DNA of 6,804 nt from an uncultured Steroidobacteraceae bacterium. Its GTDB lineage: Bacteria > Pseudomonadota > Gammaproteobacteria > Steroidobacterales > Steroidobacteraceae. Below, one piece after another: positions 5,989-6,804 of this stretch. How positions within the stretch are numbered: the first letter of the stretch is position 1; each line of letters opens with the position of its first letter. The DNA lies in contig CATPBQ010000028.1 in the NCBI GenBank assembly GCA_955652795.1, positions 1-6,804 of the forward strand, read 5' to 3'. The notes under the pieces were generated by a model that had not been told where the DNA came from, did not search any database, and was given only the letters and a program-made list of their open reading frames with translations. The translations under genes were made by a program, and so were the position numbers.

Positions 5989-6513
5989 GTGAACCTTAGC
6001 AAACGCGGCAAATGGCTGACGGCAGTCGCGGCACTGGTCGCCGGCTACGTGGTATTTGGTCCGAAGGAGCCCGACTCGGTCGAGCCGGCCCGGCGCGGCG
6101 CGTCGGCAGCGGCGCACGTGCCGCACGTGGCGGCGGCCTCTTCCGCGCCGGTGGTGCGCTCGCTGCTGCTGCTCGCGCATCGCGTCGTGGACCAGACGAC
6201 CTCCGGTTCGCTGTTCGCGACGCACTCCTGGTACACGCCCCCGCCGCCGCCACCCCCGCCGCCCCCAGTCGCGGCGGTCGCGCCCGCAGCGCCTACCGCA
6301 CCGCCGCTTCCTTATCAGTTCATCGGCAGCTACAAGCCGGATGGACAGGCGCCGGTGTTCTTCCTGACGAGCGGTGACCGGGTGTACGACGTACACGTCG
6401 GTGACACGCTGGATAATAACTACAGCGTCGACAGTTTCGACAACGGCCAGCTGGTGCTGACCTACAAGCCTCTCAACATAAAACAACAACTACTCGCAGG
6501 GGTCCCCCAGTGA
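5989..6513 (+). CDS. GspC-HR/PilP-like, TM-anchored, proline-rich periplasmic connector
   Basis: A 174-aa protein. A basic start (MNLSKRGKW) and a single membrane helix at about 8-23 give a GspC-like topology. PilP is instead a lipoprotein, and no lipobox is present here. A low-complexity Ala-rich region follows, then a conserved-looking LFATHSWYT (75-83), ten consecutive prolines (84-93), an Ala/Pro linker, and a small beta-rich domain at about 107-168 (YQFIGSYKPDGQAPVFFL, GDRVYDVHVGDTLDNNYSVDSF, LVLTYKPLNIKQQLL). That domain resembles the homology region of GspC and the beta domain of PilP, which bind the secretin N0 domain. The inferred role is to couple the inner-membrane complex to the outer-membrane secretin. 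The start is GTG 5989, 5 bases after the previous stop, with only a weak purine run (CAGCGAG) upstream. It overlaps the next gene by GTGA. The family assignment rests on position, topology and fold-like pattern. Confidence 0.72.
   Translation: MNLSKRGKWLTAVAALVAGYVVFGPKEPDSVEPARRGASAAAHVPHVAAASSAPVVRSLLLLAHRVVDQTTSGSLFATHSWYTPPPPPPPPPPVAAVAPAAPTAPPLPYQFIGSYKPDGQAPVFFLTSGDRVYDVHVGDTLDNNYSVDSFDNGQLVLTYKPLNIKQQLLAGVPQ
6238..6267 (+). repeat. Ten consecutive proline codons
   Basis: Bases 6238-6267 encode P84-P93 of the connector protein using mixed CCC, CCG and CCA codons, so the run is conserved at protein level and is not a simple DNA repeat. Known ribosome behaviour says that such a run stalls translation unless elongation factor P is active. 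It would form a stiff polyproline helix between membrane anchor and C-terminal domain. Confidence 0.75.
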
Positions 6514-6804
6514 CGAATTTCTGGCGCCACGCATCTGGCGCGTTGCTCATCTTGACACTCATCACAGGTTGCGCGGCTGACAAGCTGCACCGGGAGGGTC
6601 TGGCGGCCATCGAGCGCGGGGACTACGAGACCGGCGTCGCCGATCTGAGTCAGGCCGTCGTGCGCGATCCCGCCAACATGGCTTATCGGCTCGACATCGA
6701 GGCCCGGCGTGAGGCGGCGGTGCAGACCCTCGTGGCCGAGGGCGACACGGCGCGGCGCGCAGGTCAGTTCGACAGCGCTACCGCGCTCTACCGGCGGGTT
6801 CTCG
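6510..6804 (+). CDS. TPR-containing lipoprotein, probably the N-terminus of a secretin (3' end outside the window)
   Basis: 98 residues plus one base are visible and the frame is open to the window edge. A lipoprotein signal peptide is clear: MTNFWR, a hydrophobic stretch, then the lipobox I-T-G-C with the lipidated Cys at 21. After it come helices of TPR type: LHREGLAAIERGDYETGVADLSQAVVRDP (26-54), a linking helix, and GDTARRAGQFDSATALYRRVL (78-98), which repeats the same pattern. GTG 6510 has AGGGG (6498-6502) 7 bases upstream and overlaps the previous stop by GTGA. A gene in the PilQ position after M, N, O and P-like genes suggests a secretin with a TPR front part. I recall such TPR-secretins from related betaproteobacterial clusters, but the secretin domain itself is not in view. 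The alternative is a separate TPR pilotin lipoprotein of PilF/PilW type, and sequence to the right would decide. Confidence 0.7.
   Translation, partial: MTNFWRHASGALLILTLITGCAADKLHREGLAAIERGDYETGVADLSQAVVRDPANMAYRLDIEARREAAVQTLVAEGDTARRAGQFDSATALYRRVL

Overview
The window is a GC-rich stretch (by eye about two thirds G+C) from what looks like a beta- or gammaproteobacterium. This is inferred from the codon bias, the GTG starts and the protein families; no marker gene allows a closer placement. Every recognisable gene is on the + strand. Coding is almost continuous, with one real gap of about 140-150 bases (454-591/603).

From left to right: (1) the 3' part of an SLT-family lytic transglycosylase (1-453), probably cut by the window edge; (2) a short gap with two perfect GC-rich inverted repeats and a cluster of CTAG tetramers; (3) a type II secretion-like core in the order gspG (major pseudopilin), gspF (inner-membrane platform) and gspE (assembly ATPase); (4) four genes that resemble type IV pilus PilM-PilN-PilO-PilP more than GspL-GspM-GspC in order and architecture: a soluble 276-aa protein, a PilN-like and a PilO-like bitopic protein, and a short TM-anchored, proline-rich protein with a GspC-HR/PilP-like C-terminus; (5) the start of a lipoprotein with TPR-like helices, cut by the right edge, most likely the N-terminus of a TPR-bearing outer-membrane secretin.

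The genes from gspF onward overlap or nearly touch (4-bp ATGA/GTGA-type overlaps, a 20-bp overlap, a 5-bp gap and another 4-bp overlap). With gspG lying 6 bases before gspF, they read as one translationally coupled operon. The likely machine works as follows. GspE hydrolyses ATP and drives GspF to assemble GspG subunits into a periplasmic pseudopilus. The PilM/N/O-like set forms the inner-membrane alignment complex. The GspC/PilP-like protein links it to the secretin, and the transglycosylase opens peptidoglycan for assembly.

The point of interest is the hybrid composition: a T2SS-type pseudopilin/ATPase set joined to a pilMNOPQ-like block, in place of the canonical gspC-to-M order. No minor pseudopilins (H, I, J, K), no prepilin peptidase and no secreted substrate lie within the window. 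No tRNA, rRNA, CRISPR array or mobile element was seen.
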